Below, piece after piece: positions 55,099 through 64,000 of a DNA stretch of 64,000 nucleotides. The number at the start of each line of letters is the position of its first letter. Position 1 is the first letter of the stretch. Origin of the DNA: JBGAJN01 sp044224905 (lineage in GTDB: Bacteria; Verrucomicrobiota; Verrucomicrobiia; Limisphaerales; JBGAJN01); contig JBGAJN010000003.1 in the NCBI GenBank assembly GCA_044224905.1, positions 806,001 to 870,000 on the forward strand, in the 5' to 3' direction. The notes under the pieces were generated by a model. That model saw only the letters and a program-made list of their open reading frames with translations. It ran no database searches and was not told the origin of the DNA. A program made the translations under genes and the position numbers.

Positions 55099-57204
55099 AT
55101 GCGAATCATTTCCCTCGCCGTAACCACATTCCTTTTCATGGCCTCTCACACCTCCACCACCCGCGCCTCCGAACCGCAACCGCCCGTCGCCCGCAAGATT
55201 CCCAAGCTGGACATGATCCACGGCCGGCAACGCGTGGATGAATATTTCTGGCTGCGTGAGAAAACGAACTCCGCCGTCATCAGCTACCTCAAAGCAGAAA
55301 ACGCCTACACCGAGGCGGTGATGAAAACGACGAAGAATCTGCAAGCCTCGCTCTACAAGGAAATGTTGGCGCGGATCAAAGAGACGGACGAATCCGTTCC
55401 CGTGCGCGATGGAGAGTGGTTTTATTACAGCCGCACTGAGAAGGGAAAACAGTATCCGATTCTATGCCGTAAACGCGGCAGCCTCGAAGCGAAGGAAGAG
55501 ATCACGCTCGATCTCAATGAGTTGGCCAAAGGTCTGAAGTTCCTCAGCCTCGCCGCGTACGAAGTCAGCGACGACGGTAACTTGCTTGCCTACTCGATCG
55601 ACAAGACCGGCTTCCGCCAATACGAGCTTCACGTCAAAGATCTCCGCACCGGCAAAACTCTCCCAGATGTTATGGAGAAGACTGGCTCCGTGGACTGGGC
55701 GGCGGACAACCGCACTTTGTTTTACACGGTCGAAGACGATGCCAAGCGCCAGTATCGCGTGTATCGTCACGTGCTCGGCGAGACGAAGGATCAGCTGATC
55801 TACGAGGAAAAGGACGAGCTGTTCGATGTAGCCGTAGGCCGCACGCGCAGCAAAAAATTTCTCTTCATCGGCATCTCCAGCAAGACGACTTCCGAGTATC
55901 GCTACCTTGAGGCAAATCAACCGCACGGAACTTGGAAGCTAATCGCGAAGCGCAAACAAGATCACGAATACGACGTCGATCATCACGGCGATCGCTTCTA
56001 CATCCGCTCGAACAAGGGCGGACGGAATTTCCAACTCTTCTCCGCGCCCGTTTCCAATCCGGAATCCAAGGTCTGGCGCGTGGAAATTCCGCACAATCCC
56101 AAGGTCATGATCACCGGCATGGATTTCTTTTCCGATCACTACGTGCTCGAAGAGCGCGAGGACGGATTGCCGCAGGTGCGCATCGTTGATTTCGCCTCGG
56201 GTAAATCGCATCGGATCGCGATGCCAGAGGCGACCTACGACATCGGTGCCGACCACAATCCCGAATACGACTCCAAAAAGTTTCGCTACACGTACCAGTC
56301 ACTCGTCACGCCGAAGTCCGTCTTCGAGTATGATCTTGCGACGAAGACCTCAAAACTGCTCAAGCAAACCGAAGTTCTCGGCGGCTACGACACCAAGCTC
56401 TATCAGACGGAACGGCTCTACGCGAAGGCCAGCGACGGCACACGCGTTCCCATTTCGGTCGTTTACAAGAAGACCACCCCGCGTGACGGCTCCGCGCCGT
56501 TATTGCTCGACGGTTACGGTTCCTACGGCATTTCCGAGGATGCGGACTTCGCTTCAACGCGGCTCAGCTTGCTGGATCGTGGATTCATCGTGGCCATCGC
56601 GCACATCCGCGGCGGCGGCGAAATGGGCAAGGTCTGGCACGATCAAGGCCGGATGATGAACAAGTTGAACACGTTCACCGATTTCATTACGTGCGCCGAG
56701 CACCTCGTCGCGGGAAAGTTCACCTCACGTGACCGGTTGATCATCACTGGCGGAAGCGCGGGCGGTTTGCTCATGGGCGCGGTCGTCAACCTGCGTCCGG
56801 ATCTCTTTCACGCCGTGGTGATGCAAGTGCCGTTCGTGGACGTGATGAACACGATGCTCGACGAAACACTGCCCCTCACTGTTTCCGAGTTCGAAGAATG
56901 GGGCAATCCGAAGGAGAAGCGCGCGTACGACTACATGATGAGTTACAGCCCTTACGATAATCTGGCGGCCAAAGCGTATCCGGCGATCCTAGTCGAGACA
57001 TCGCTGAACGACAGTCAAGTGATGTATTGGGAACCGGCGAAGTACGTCGCGAAGTTGCGCACGTTGAAGACGGACAACAATCTCCTGCTTCTCCGCACCA
57101 ACATGGATGCCGGCCATGGCGGCGCCTCAGGACGCTACGATTACTTGAAGGAAATCGCGTTCAGCTACGCGTTCATCCTCAAACAGGTCGGTATCACACA
57201 GTAA
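55099..57204 (+). CDS. Exported prolyl oligopeptidase family (S9A) serine peptidase
   Basis: 701 residues. A signal peptide (MRIISLAVTTFLFMAS with cleavage near TRASEP) marks it as secreted or periplasmic, unlike classical cytoplasmic oligopeptidase B. The N-terminal half is a beta-propeller (YFWLREKTNSAVISYL, EVSDDGNLLAYSID). The catalytic domain has nucleophile Ser553 in ITGGSAGGLLMGAV, the Asp in SLNDSQVMYWEPA, and His673 in DAGHGG. The segment AIAHIRGGGEMGKVWHDQGR is conserved in oligopeptidase B. It probably cleaves short peptides after basic residues or Pro. It lies 19 bases after the antiporter gene and may be cotranscribed with it. Confidence 0.93.
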   Translation: MRIISLAVTTFLFMASHTSTTRASEPQPPVARKIPKLDMIHGRQRVDEYFWLREKTNSAVISYLKAENAYTEAVMKTTKNLQASLYKEMLARIKETDESVPVRDGEWFYYSRTEKGKQYPILCRKRGSLEAKEEITLDLNELAKGLKFLSLAAYEVSDDGNLLAYSIDKTGFRQYELHVKDLRTGKTLPDVMEKTGSVDWAADNRTLFYTVEDDAKRQYRVYRHVLGETKDQLIYEEKDELFDVAVGRTRSKKFLFIGISSKTTSEYRYLEANQPHGTWKLIAKRKQDHEYDVDHHGDRFYIRSNKGGRNFQLFSAPVSNPESKVWRVEIPHNPKVMITGMDFFSDHYVLEEREDGLPQVRIVDFASGKSHRIAMPEATYDIGADHNPEYDSKKFRYTYQSLVTPKSVFEYDLATKTSKLLKQTEVLGGYDTKLYQTERLYAKASDGTRVPISVVYKKTTPRDGSAPLLLDGYGSYGISEDADFASTRLSLLDRGFIVAIAHIRGGGEMGKVWHDQGRMMNKLNTFTDFITCAEHLVAGKFTSRDRLIITGGSAGGLLMGAVVNLRPDLFHAVVMQVPFVDVMNTMLDETLPLTVSEFEEWGNPKEKRAYDYMMSYSPYDNLAAKAYPAILVETSLNDSQVMYWEPAKYVAKLRTLKTDNNLLLLRTNMDAGHGGASGRYDYLKEIAFSYAFILKQVGITQ

Positions 57205-57362
57205 TCTAGCAACAAGAACGGGAGTGGCGCTTGTAGGGTTTTACCTTACAAACGTTTCAAGGTTTCACCAATTGCCGGCGGAGCCAGAAAGGCGAATAAT
57301 GCACTCACAAATAAAGACGCCCATCCCACGGGCGCAAAGGAAACAACAAGGAATGTGCTAGT

Positions 57363-57411
57363 TTGGCTGGTAACTGGTCACGGATTTTTCCAGGTGCCAG
57401 CCAATTTTTTT
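57363..57411 (+). terminator. Strong intrinsic terminator in the 57.2-57.5 kb gap
   Basis: TTGGCTGG (57363-57370) pairs with CCAGCCAA (57397-57404), with a further inner CTGG/CCAG stem, followed by seven T residues (57405-57411). It serves plus-strand transcription, but lies about 160 bases after the peptidase stop; the 257-base gap 57205-57461 also holds a second stem at 57231-57251 and a GC-rich stem CGCCC/GGGCG near 57320. Confidence 0.8.
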
Positions 57412-57461
57412 GAGGCACTACCTTATCCCCAAGGCATTTTACCCTTCTTCCTCAGGACAAC

Positions 57462-60400
57462 CTATGCCGTCGTGGAAGCTTGGCGCTTTCCGTCAAGACA
57501 CTGACGCACGGCACGGGCAAGATCGAGCGGCGTGTACGGCTTCTGGAGGAAGTGGACACCCGGGCGGAGCAACGTCCCACGCCGCAGCATCTCGATGCTA
57601 TAACCGCTGCAACAAATCACCTTCAACTCAGGCTTCTCGGAATGCAGCCTCTGCGCCAGTTCACCGCCGGACATCCCCTCAGGCATCACCATGTCGGTCA
57701 GCAACAGATTCACCTCGGTAGAATGTTTCCGCCACACCTCCATTGCCGCGACGCCACTCGCCGCTGTCAAAATCCGGTAGCCGTAACCTTCAAGCGTGCT
57801 GCTGATGAAATCGCGCACAGCCGGTTCATCTTCCGCGACGAGGATCGTTTCACTTCCGCCGCGCACCATGGGGGAAGTGTCTTCCTCAATCGGCGCGTTG
57901 GCGCTGCGCAGGTGATAGGGAATATAAACCCGGAAGGTTGTGCCGCGTCGCAGCACGCTGTCCACCTCAATCCAGCCGTGATGTTGTTTAACGATGCCAT
58001 AGACCGTCGCGAGTCCGAGGCCAGTCCCTTTGCCAACTTCTTTGGTGGTGAAGAACGGTTCGAACAATCGACGCATCGTCTCGGCATCCATGCCGACGCC
58101 AGAATCGGTCACGGTCAGGCAAACATAGCGACCGGGCTTGGTATCCGGGCGACTGCGCGCGGCTGTTTCGCCGATTTCCACGACGCCACTTTGGATCAGC
58201 AACCTCCCGCCCTTGGGCATGGCATCACGCGCGTTGACGACCAGGTTCACCAGGACTTGCTCGATCATTCCCGCGTCGGCGTAAACGGATGCGGGCTCAC
58301 TGGCATAGACAAATTGCAGAGCAATGTCCTCACCCAAGAGCCGTTGGATCATCTTTGAAATTTGCAAAATGATCTCGTTGATATCGAGCGGGCGCGGTTG
58401 CAGCAATTGCTTGCGGCTGAAAGTGAGCAGTTGCCGGACGAGATTGGCGGCTTTCTCCGACGCGGTAACAATTTCTTGAAGCGACTCGAGCGTCTGCACG
58501 GCGTGATCGGAACGGCCCTGGAGCAAGCAAGCGCGCCCCATGATCACCGTAAGGAGGTTGTTGAAGTCGTGCGCAATTCCCGCAGAAAGACGGCCAATCG
58601 CGTCCATCTTCTGAGCCTGGCGCAACTGCTCCTCCAATTGGCGGCGATCCGTAATGTCATACGCGATTGTGATCAGGCAAGGAACGTTATCCAGTTCGAT
58701 GCGATCGATGGACAAGGACACTGTGCGTTCCTCGCCCGACTTGATTCGAATGTTAAGTGGATACTCACGAAGGCTACCCATTTGCTGGAGCCGCTGGAGA
58801 ATGGTGAAGCGATCCTCTGGGTTCAAATACATGTCGATGTCTGAAACCGTATGGCCAACGACCTCCGATCGCTTGTAGCCCCGCTGCTTCAGAAACGCCT
58901 CATTCACATCGATGAACTTGCCTTCCATCAACGTGCTAATGCTGATCGCCGCAGGATTTGCCTGGAACGCGCGCTCGAAGCGTTCTTCCGATTGCCGCAA
59001 TGCCGCCTCCGCGCGTTTACGCTCGGTGATATCTCCCACCAGCGATGCGACGCCAATCACATTTCCGTCCGCATTGACCAGCGGTGTGTTGTACCAGTCG
59101 CAGATGATCGTGCGCCCGTCCTTGGTCTGGTTCTCATTCGTACTGCGAGTGCCGCCATGTCCGCTGACCAACTGCTCCCATACCTTTTCCACGCGACCCC
59201 GCTCGGACGGAGGAATAATAAAGACGGCGTGAGTGCCAACAGCCTCCGCCTGCGTGTAACCGAAAATCCTTTCCGCGGAAGGATTCCACTCAGCAACACG
59301 GAAATTCATATCCCACACAATGACGCCCATCGGAGTCTGGCGTTCGTGCAATTGTAAACGCTGCTGCGAAGCTTTGAGCTGCTCTTCGATTTTCCGACGG
59401 AGCGTTACATCGCGCGCGATCCCCTGCACACCACTGGGCTGTCCATTGCGCACTGTGCGTTGGCAACTCAGTTCAAGCCGCGCCCGCTGTCCTTCCAAAG
59501 TGACAATCTCCAATTCCAGCTCCGCCGGAACGCCGGTCGTCTGTGTGCGCGCCAGGGTCTTCAGCGCCGCCTCGCGGAACTCCGGCGCCACCAGCTTGCC
59601 GAAATTCATCCCGCTCAAGGTCGCTGCCGAGTATCCCGTGATTTTTTCACCCGCGTGGTTGCACGAAGTGAAGCGACCTTCGGTATCCAGCATGAAAACG
59701 AAGTCGCTGGCGTTCTCTACCAACTCCATGTAACGGCGCTGAATTAAAGCCTGCGCTTCGGATTGCTGCCGGATCTCGCGCGTTTGCGCCGCCACCCGTC
59801 GGCGCAAAAGGAAAACCCACAACGCCACAGCCAGGAGGATACAGCCCAGCGCGACCAACCCGTTCGACAAACGCTCGTGCGTCAACCACGGCGGATCGGC
59901 GAGCACCATCACATCATCAGGCGAACGCAACACGATACGGAACGAACGATTCGCCCGCCCCACATCCGCTTGGGTAACGCAGACGCCCGTAACTTCGAGA
60001 TCGCTTCCCAACGACAGTTCCTTCAAGCGCGGCTCACCCTGGCCGCTTTCCAGATCCACGTGGAAGATCACGTGCGCCGATTTTAGCGTGAGGCGCTGGC
60101 CGTTGTTGTGAGGCAACTGTGCCAGCAATCGACCGCGCATTCGCACCAGCTGAAAATCTCGGTCACCCGTGAGCGCCTGTTCCGGTGTCACGGCGGCTGC
60201 AGCGGGCGGATTCGTCACGCCAATCTTGCGAAAGTTCGCCTGATCCAAAATCACCCAGCGCCGGCTCGACGCTTGGAAACCCACGACGTCCAAAACGTCT
60301 CCGGGATGAACCTCCGTCCACTGCGGAGTATTCACCATGATCTCACCGGTGCCGTCTTTGAGGAAGATCGCTTGCCCGGGTTCCTGCCCCAGCACCACTC

Positions 60401-61289
60401 CTTGCACATGCACGCGGCGCCCCGAACGTTCCTCGGATTCGTAACGTCCCACTTGCCCAATCGCGCGGACCGGCAAGGAGAAGGGATCTTTCGGCGGCGA
60501 TTCCACAACCGTGATCGCCGAGAGGTTGGGAATCAACACGCGCACGCCGACCCATTGCTTCTTGCGGTTGAGCAGACCGCGGCTGACTCCGCGAACGGTC
60601 ACTTTGGAATCAACAAATCGCCCCGCCGATTCGGCGGCATGGGCCGGAACGAGGCCGCGAACGGAATGCGCCCCTTCAGCCAGTTCGATCAACAAGCCTT
60701 CGCGACTATCGATCGCCGACCGGACGACACCGTCTAATTCCACCCACTGCGCGTCAAAACTTCCGGTGGTCAGTTCACTGATCGAGAGGCTCACCGCCGG
60801 AGGCAAAGACGATTCGGCGAGAACCTTGATCATTGTCTGGCGAATCACCGGACCATACTCGCCCACCGCCGCGCGACCGGTTATTTCCACAAGTTGCCCG
60901 GCATTAAAAATCGCCTTGGGATCCTCCGGTTCCGCGAACACACCGCCACTGCTGTCTTGGATTGCGAAAAACGAGCCGTCTGGTTCGCGATAGGTGACCA
61001 CGCCACGAATCTGGACACTCGCATTGAACAAGGTCGAATCGGACGCCAGTTTCAACACATCCCCCGCCCGCGTAATCGTCATCGCCGCCTCAGCCGCGGG
61101 CACATTGGTCAATGACGCCGCGCGTGCCCCCGGGACCAGTGCGCTACTCGCCCAAACAATGCCCACGAAAACGGAAATCATGCGAGAAGTCGCGCGACGA
61201 ATACAACTGTGCGGGGAAAAGAAGCGCCTCAAGGACAGAGAAGTATCTGCCAAGTTGCGCCAGCCAGACCAAAGTTTAGGAACGTTCAT
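57462..61289 (-). CDS. Hybrid histidine kinase with periplasmic OB-fold-like sensor, three PAS domains and receiver
   Basis: 1275 residues from ATG 61289; an ATG at 61181 better fits the leader (MISVFVGIVWASSALVPG). The periplasmic part (about 60-480) contains repeated OB-fold-like units such as VTYREPDGSFFAIQDSSGGV with GQLVEITGRA and GVVLGQEPGQAIFLKDGTGE. One membrane helix (LVALGCILLAVALWVFLL) leads to three PAS domains, then the kinase core with H-box GIAHDFNNLLTVIMG, VNLVVNARDAMPKGGRL, and DSGVGMDAETMRRLFEPFFT, and a C-terminal receiver (ILVAEDEPAVRDF, phospho-Asp in LLLTDMVMPEG, Lys in QKPYTP). The ligand is unknown; OB-like folds often bind oligosaccharides or nucleotides. Confidence 0.9.
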   Translation of the reverse strand: MNVPKLWSGWRNLADTSLSLRRFFSPHSCIRRATSRMISVFVGIVWASSALVPGARAASLTNVPAAEAAMTITRAGDVLKLASDSTLFNASVQIRGVVTYREPDGSFFAIQDSSGGVFAEPEDPKAIFNAGQLVEITGRAAVGEYGPVIRQTMIKVLAESSLPPAVSLSISELTTGSFDAQWVELDGVVRSAIDSREGLLIELAEGAHSVRGLVPAHAAESAGRFVDSKVTVRGVSRGLLNRKKQWVGVRVLIPNLSAITVVESPPKDPFSLPVRAIGQVGRYESEERSGRRVHVQGVVLGQEPGQAIFLKDGTGEIMVNTPQWTEVHPGDVLDVVGFQASSRRWVILDQANFRKIGVTNPPAAAAVTPEQALTGDRDFQLVRMRGRLLAQLPHNNGQRLTLKSAHVIFHVDLESGQGEPRLKELSLGSDLEVTGVCVTQADVGRANRSFRIVLRSPDDVMVLADPPWLTHERLSNGLVALGCILLAVALWVFLLRRRVAAQTREIRQQSEAQALIQRRYMELVENASDFVFMLDTEGRFTSCNHAGEKITGYSAATLSGMNFGKLVAPEFREAALKTLARTQTTGVPAELELEIVTLEGQRARLELSCQRTVRNGQPSGVQGIARDVTLRRKIEEQLKASQQRLQLHERQTPMGVIVWDMNFRVAEWNPSAERIFGYTQAEAVGTHAVFIIPPSERGRVEKVWEQLVSGHGGTRSTNENQTKDGRTIICDWYNTPLVNADGNVIGVASLVGDITERKRAEAALRQSEERFERAFQANPAAISISTLMEGKFIDVNEAFLKQRGYKRSEVVGHTVSDIDMYLNPEDRFTILQRLQQMGSLREYPLNIRIKSGEERTVSLSIDRIELDNVPCLITIAYDITDRRQLEEQLRQAQKMDAIGRLSAGIAHDFNNLLTVIMGRACLLQGRSDHAVQTLESLQEIVTASEKAANLVRQLLTFSRKQLLQPRPLDINEIILQISKMIQRLLGEDIALQFVYASEPASVYADAGMIEQVLVNLVVNARDAMPKGGRLLIQSGVVEIGETAARSRPDTKPGRYVCLTVTDSGVGMDAETMRRLFEPFFTTKEVGKGTGLGLATVYGIVKQHHGWIEVDSVLRRGTTFRVYIPYHLRSANAPIEEDTSPMVRGGSETILVAEDEPAVRDFISSTLEGYGYRILTAASGVAAMEVWRKHSTEVNLLLTDMVMPEGMSGGELAQRLHSEKPELKVICCSGYSIEMLRRGTLLRPGVHFLQKPYTPLDLARAVRQCLDGKRQASTTA

Positions 61290-61428
61290 TCAGTCCCGGG
61301 GCGAATTTCAGGCTACGGAAAAAATAATAGACCAAATAAGCATTCGTGCAACATATCTGTTGCTCGCGGATTCGGGCGACGCGAATTCCCTTTCCCCGCG
61401 CAGCACTTTTCCGCTTCAATCCGCGCTC

Positions 61429-62250
61429 GTGACCGCGTCACCCACAACGCTCGGCATTATCGCCGGCAACCGTTCGTTACCGCTGCTTTTCGCGAAGCAG
61501 GCGCACTCCGCCGGCGTGTCGCGACTCGTTGCCGTAGCGTTTGAAAATGAAACCGATCCTGCGCTGGCATCGCTCGTTGATGAAATCGTGTGGCTCCGGG
61601 TGGGACAACTTTCCAAAATGATCGACACCTTCACGTCCCGTGGCGTCACGCAGTGCGTCATGGTCGGTCAGATCGCGCCCAAGAATCTTTTCGATCTCCG
61701 CCCTGACCTTCGCGCCATGTCCCTGCTCTTCCGGTTGAAGGAAAAAAACGCCCACACGATTTTCGGTGGCATCGCGGATGAAATGAAAAAGGACGGAGTG
61801 GAATTAATTGACGCTACGCCGTGGCTCAAGCCCTTGATGGCCGGGCCAGGCTTCGCACTCGGGCCCCAGCTCACTGACGAGCAACGCGCAGACGTCGCCT
61901 TCGGCTTCCGCATTGCCAAGGAAATTTCCCGTCTGGAAATCGGCCAGACCGTCGTGGTGAAGAATGGCACCGTTCTCGCCGTGGAAGGTTTTGAGGGCAC
62001 CGACAAATGCCTCGCGCGCGGTGGCGAACTTGCCGGCAAAGACGGCGGCGCCGTAGCCGTGAAACTGGCCAAGGAGAAACACGATCTGCGATTCGACATC
62101 CCGTGCGTCGGCCTGCGCACCCTCGAAGTTTGCGCCGCGGCAAAGATCTCCGTGCTCGCCATGGAAGCGGGTAAAACATTGCTTCTGGAGCAGGACGAGG
62201 TAAAAGCCTTCGCGCACAAACACAAGATCGCGCTAACCACGATCGCGTGA
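61429..62250 (+). CDS. lpxI: UDP-2,3-diacylglucosamine pyrophosphatase LpxI
   Basis: About 273 residues from the GTG at 61429; the open frame extends far upstream, but that part overlaps the divergent kinase gene and lacks homology. Conserved LpxI parts are TLGIIAGNRSLPLLFAKQAH, VWLRVGQLSKMIDTF, GVTQCVMVGQIAPKNLF, NAHTIFGGIADEMKKDGVEL, GQTVVVKNGTVLAVEGFEGTDKC and FDIPCVGLRTLEV. It cleaves UDP-diacylglucosamine to lipid X, the LpxB substrate, and replaces LpxH in many non-enteric bacteria. It starts an operon with two genes 45 and 5 bases downstream. Confidence 0.93.
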   Translation: MTASPTTLGIIAGNRSLPLLFAKQAHSAGVSRLVAVAFENETDPALASLVDEIVWLRVGQLSKMIDTFTSRGVTQCVMVGQIAPKNLFDLRPDLRAMSLLFRLKEKNAHTIFGGIADEMKKDGVELIDATPWLKPLMAGPGFALGPQLTDEQRADVAFGFRIAKEISRLEIGQTVVVKNGTVLAVEGFEGTDKCLARGGELAGKDGGAVAVKLAKEKHDLRFDIPCVGLRTLEVCAAAKISVLAMEAGKTLLLEQDEVKAFAHKHKIALTTIA

Positions 62251-62295
62251 CCCGTCCGCACAACGTAGAATTTTAATCTGAAACTAGAAACCTAA

Positions 62296-62793
62296 ATGAC
62301 TTCGCACGAAATCCTCGGCTTCATGTCGCCCACCCTCTCGGGCCAGATCCTTGACGAATTGTTCATCAACGACAAACCCCTTTACCGCGGCATCCTCGGG
62401 GCCGTCGCCGGCGCGCGCAAACTGCGCCCGCAATTCCTCGAGAAACAATCCCGCACCGAGCGCCATCCCACGATGATCTCCGCACTCAGCAAACCCGCGA
62501 TGGATGAAGTCGCCGGCAACCTGATACGCGGCTGGCTGCTCAAGAAACACTCCGCGCTGCTCGCCGAATTTCTCGATGCGCTCGGCATCCCGCACGACAA
62601 GGGCGTTGTGGAGAATCTTCCGGATTCGATGGACGACGCGAAGCTCAACGCGGCCGTGGAGAAGCTCCTCGCCTCCCATCCGCAAGAAGTCGTGGCCGTC
62701 TACCTTTACGCGTTTAACAACATGAACGACACGCGGTGGGCGAACCTGGACGCCTTGCTACAGAAAGACTCGCGCCTGCAGCTCGGCAGTTAA
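62296..62793 (+). CDS. Small conserved-looking protein of unknown function
   Basis: 165 residues, soluble, no signal peptide. The sequence is helical with acidic and basic residues mixed: SPTLSGQILDELFINDKPLY, AGARKLRPQFLEKQSRTER, RGWLLKKHSALLAEFLDALG, and ending LQKDSRLQLGS. No family was recognised. It lies 45 bases after lpxI and 5 bases before the amidohydrolase-like gene, so it is probably part of one operon. Coding bias and reading-frame length match its neighbours. Confidence 0.7.
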   Translation: MTSHEILGFMSPTLSGQILDELFINDKPLYRGILGAVAGARKLRPQFLEKQSRTERHPTMISALSKPAMDEVAGNLIRGWLLKKHSALLAEFLDALGIPHDKGVVENLPDSMDDAKLNAAVEKLLASHPQEVVAVYLYAFNNMNDTRWANLDALLQKDSRLQLGS

Positions 62794-62798
62794 CCGAA

Positions 62799-64000
62799 AT
62801 GACTTGGTTTCGGCGGCGGCTTGCTGCTCTATTCGCCCACGTGAATTTCCGGCCGCGTCTACTGTTGTCGCTCGCCTGCGTTGCCGCTCAAGCTTTGTCG
62901 GCGGCGGAGTTTCTCCCGCCGGGGAATCGCCCGCTGCCGCCCGGAGTTCACGCGCTCGTCGGCGCGACCGTTGTCCCACAGCCCGGTCAAGTTCTCTCCA
63001 ACGCCACCATCATTGTTCGCGATGGTTTCATCGTCGCCGTCGGCACCAATACCACCGTCCCCGTCGATGCACGCGTATGGGAAATGAAGGGAAACACCAT
63101 CTACGCGGGCTTCATCGATCCCTATCTCACGCTGTCCGACACGAACCTTCCCGTGAACACCACGGAGACCGTGCCCATCCACACCACGCTCACGTCGGGT
63201 GCCGCGCCGTTCTTCGGTGTGGTGGGACACCAACTCGATCCCGGCGGCGCTGGTCCCAGCTACGATATACCGACGCTCACCCCGGAACGCCGGCGCGTGC
63301 AGAGCTACGCGCCCGACACGAAAGCGCTCGCGGACATTCGGGCGATCGGCTTCACCGCCGGCAATCTCGCGCCGACCCGCGGAATCCTTCGCGGCACCAG
63401 CACCTTCGTCACGCTCGCCGACGCCAATCCCAATGAAGCAGTGCTTCGCCCGGATGTGTTCCAGCACATCTCGCTGGACGTGCGCGCCGGCCGCGATGAA
63501 ACCTTTCCAGGCTCCTTGATGGGCGTCATCTCGGTGGTGCGGCAAATTTTTTTCGACGCGGAACATTACGCGCTCGACGTAGCGGACTTTGAGAAAGCAT
63601 CGCCCGGTTCACGCAAGCGGCCCGCGTTCAATCCGGCGTTAGAGGCATTGCGCCCGGTTCGCGAAAAGAAAATCCCCGTGGTGTTCGAACCCGGCAGCGC
63701 GTTGATGGTGGACCGCTCGGTGCAACTTGCGCGCGAACTGAATCTCGATCCGCTGATTCTCTCGAGCGGACAGGAGTGGCGCCGGCCGGAACTCGCGAAA
63801 GCTACCGGCGCGCCGTTCATCGTGCCGGTGAATTTTCCCGCGCTGCCGAAGTTGCCCGACGACGAAGACTGGACGCAGATCACGCTCGACCAACTGCGCG
63901 GGTGGGATTGGGCGGCCGAGAACCCCGCTCTGCTGCGCCAGCAGGGACTCACGATTGCTCTCACATCTTACGGGCTCGGCGACAAGAAGGAGTTTCGCAA
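62799..64000 (+). CDS. Exported amidohydrolase-like protein (3' end outside window)
   Basis: Open from the ATG at 62799 to the window end, about 400 codons, cut before the stop. The N-terminus has a hydrophobic stretch (LLLSLACVAAQALSAAEFL) consistent with a signal peptide. VHALVGATVVPQPGQVLSNA and IIVRDGFIVAVG are the typical amidohydrolase N-terminal beta-strands, and GNTIYAGFIDPYLTLSD is the position of the first metal-binding motif, but the usual HxH is not present there (DPYLT). Later, VVFEPGSALMVDRSVQLARELNL aligns with the TIM-barrel region. It may be a non-metal or altered amidohydrolase. Confidence 0.75.
   Translation, partial: MTWFRRRLAALFAHVNFRPRLLLSLACVAAQALSAAEFLPPGNRPLPPGVHALVGATVVPQPGQVLSNATIIVRDGFIVAVGTNTTVPVDARVWEMKGNTIYAGFIDPYLTLSDTNLPVNTTETVPIHTTLTSGAAPFFGVVGHQLDPGGAGPSYDIPTLTPERRRVQSYAPDTKALADIRAIGFTAGNLAPTRGILRGTSTFVTLADANPNEAVLRPDVFQHISLDVRAGRDETFPGSLMGVISVVRQIFFDAEHYALDVADFEKASPGSRKRPAFNPALEALRPVREKKIPVVFEPGSALMVDRSVQLARELNLDPLILSSGQEWRRPELAKATGAPFIVPVNFPALPKLPDDEDWTQITLDQLRGWDWAAENPALLRQQGLTIALTSYGLGDKKEFR

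Noticed and set aside
57231..57251. Stem TTGTAGGGT/ACCTTACAA as terminator of the peptidase gene
   Set aside because: It lacks a T-run after the stem; the better terminator is at 57363-57411.
60994..61428. N-terminal extension of lpxI over about 145 codons
   Set aside because: This part overlaps the divergent histidine kinase coding region, shows no LpxI similarity, and the GTG at 61429 gives normal family length.
62804..63436. Arg/His-rich open frame at the start of the amidohydrolase-like gene
   Set aside because: The frame starting at 62799 has a signal peptide and amidohydrolase-like strands and stays open to the window end; this one is a shadow.

Overview
The window looks like a chromosomal segment from a Verrucomicrobiota bacterium, probably close to the Pedosphaera/Limisphaera group. 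Supporting evidence is family content: DUF1592-type and DUF1552 proteins, planctomycete-type cytochrome c domains, DUF1080, several Tat-exported Gfo/Idh/MocA oxidoreductases and a xylose-isomerase-like TIM barrel. The organism has a Gram-negative envelope: lpxB, lpxI, LolA-like and lipoprotein genes are present. The DNA is moderately GC-rich and densely coded, with many 4-bp ATGA/GTGA gene overlaps. The placement is inferred from gene families only.

Layout. 0-10.7 kb is mostly exported catabolic or redox proteins: cytochrome c-LRR protein, alpha/beta hydrolase, sugar isomerase-like protein, CHAD protein, DUF1080 protein, Gfo/Idh/MocA protein, and a large propeller-HEAT-cytochrome c protein translationally coupled to a LysR regulator. 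10.8-18.4 kb is lipid and envelope biosynthesis: an olsB-olsA-like pair, rex, lpxB with a Gfo/Idh partner, plsY-gpsA, followed by an atypical Ser/Thr kinase. 19.4-23.9 kb is a complete branched-chain amino-acid-type ABC transporter (livKHMGF). 23.9-31.4 kb, on the minus strand, holds a TPR protein, an unaccompanied two-domain ABC permease, a single-domain response regulator and two PAS histidine kinases, with a tRNA-Arg(ACG) just upstream.

31.7-52.3 kb is the main point of interest. It is a type II fatty acid/polyketide-like pigment cluster resembling aryl polyene, flexirubin and xanthomonadin loci. It contains two ACPs, a ketoreductase, an active ketosynthase and a Cys-less partner ketosynthase, two halogenase-family flavoenzymes, a HydE/PylB-like radical SAM enzyme, a family 2 glycosyltransferase and a methyltransferase. 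It also contains a short AMP-forming ligase, a hotdog dehydratase, a LolA-like protein, a lipoprotein and an MMPL exporter fused to an LpxL-type acyltransferase. A plausible scheme is: the ligase loads a starter on ACP; the KS pair, ketoreductase and dehydratase build a polyene; tailoring enzymes halogenate, methylate or glycosylate it; the MMPL-acyltransferase, LolA-like protein and lipoprotein move it to the outer membrane. A DUF1552-DUF1592 pair sits inside this cluster between the two ACP copies, bracketed by a perfect 140-bp direct repeat.

52.4-64 kb holds a lone 2-oxoacid dehydrogenase E2, a CPA2-type antiporter, an exported prolyl-oligopeptidase-family peptidase, a short intergenic region with a strong terminator, a hybrid histidine kinase with an unusual periplasmic sensor, lpxI, a small unknown protein and an amidohydrolase-like gene cut by the window end. 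No intergenic gap exceeds 300 bases; the longest is 57205-57461. No CRISPR array, insertion sequence or rRNA was seen.
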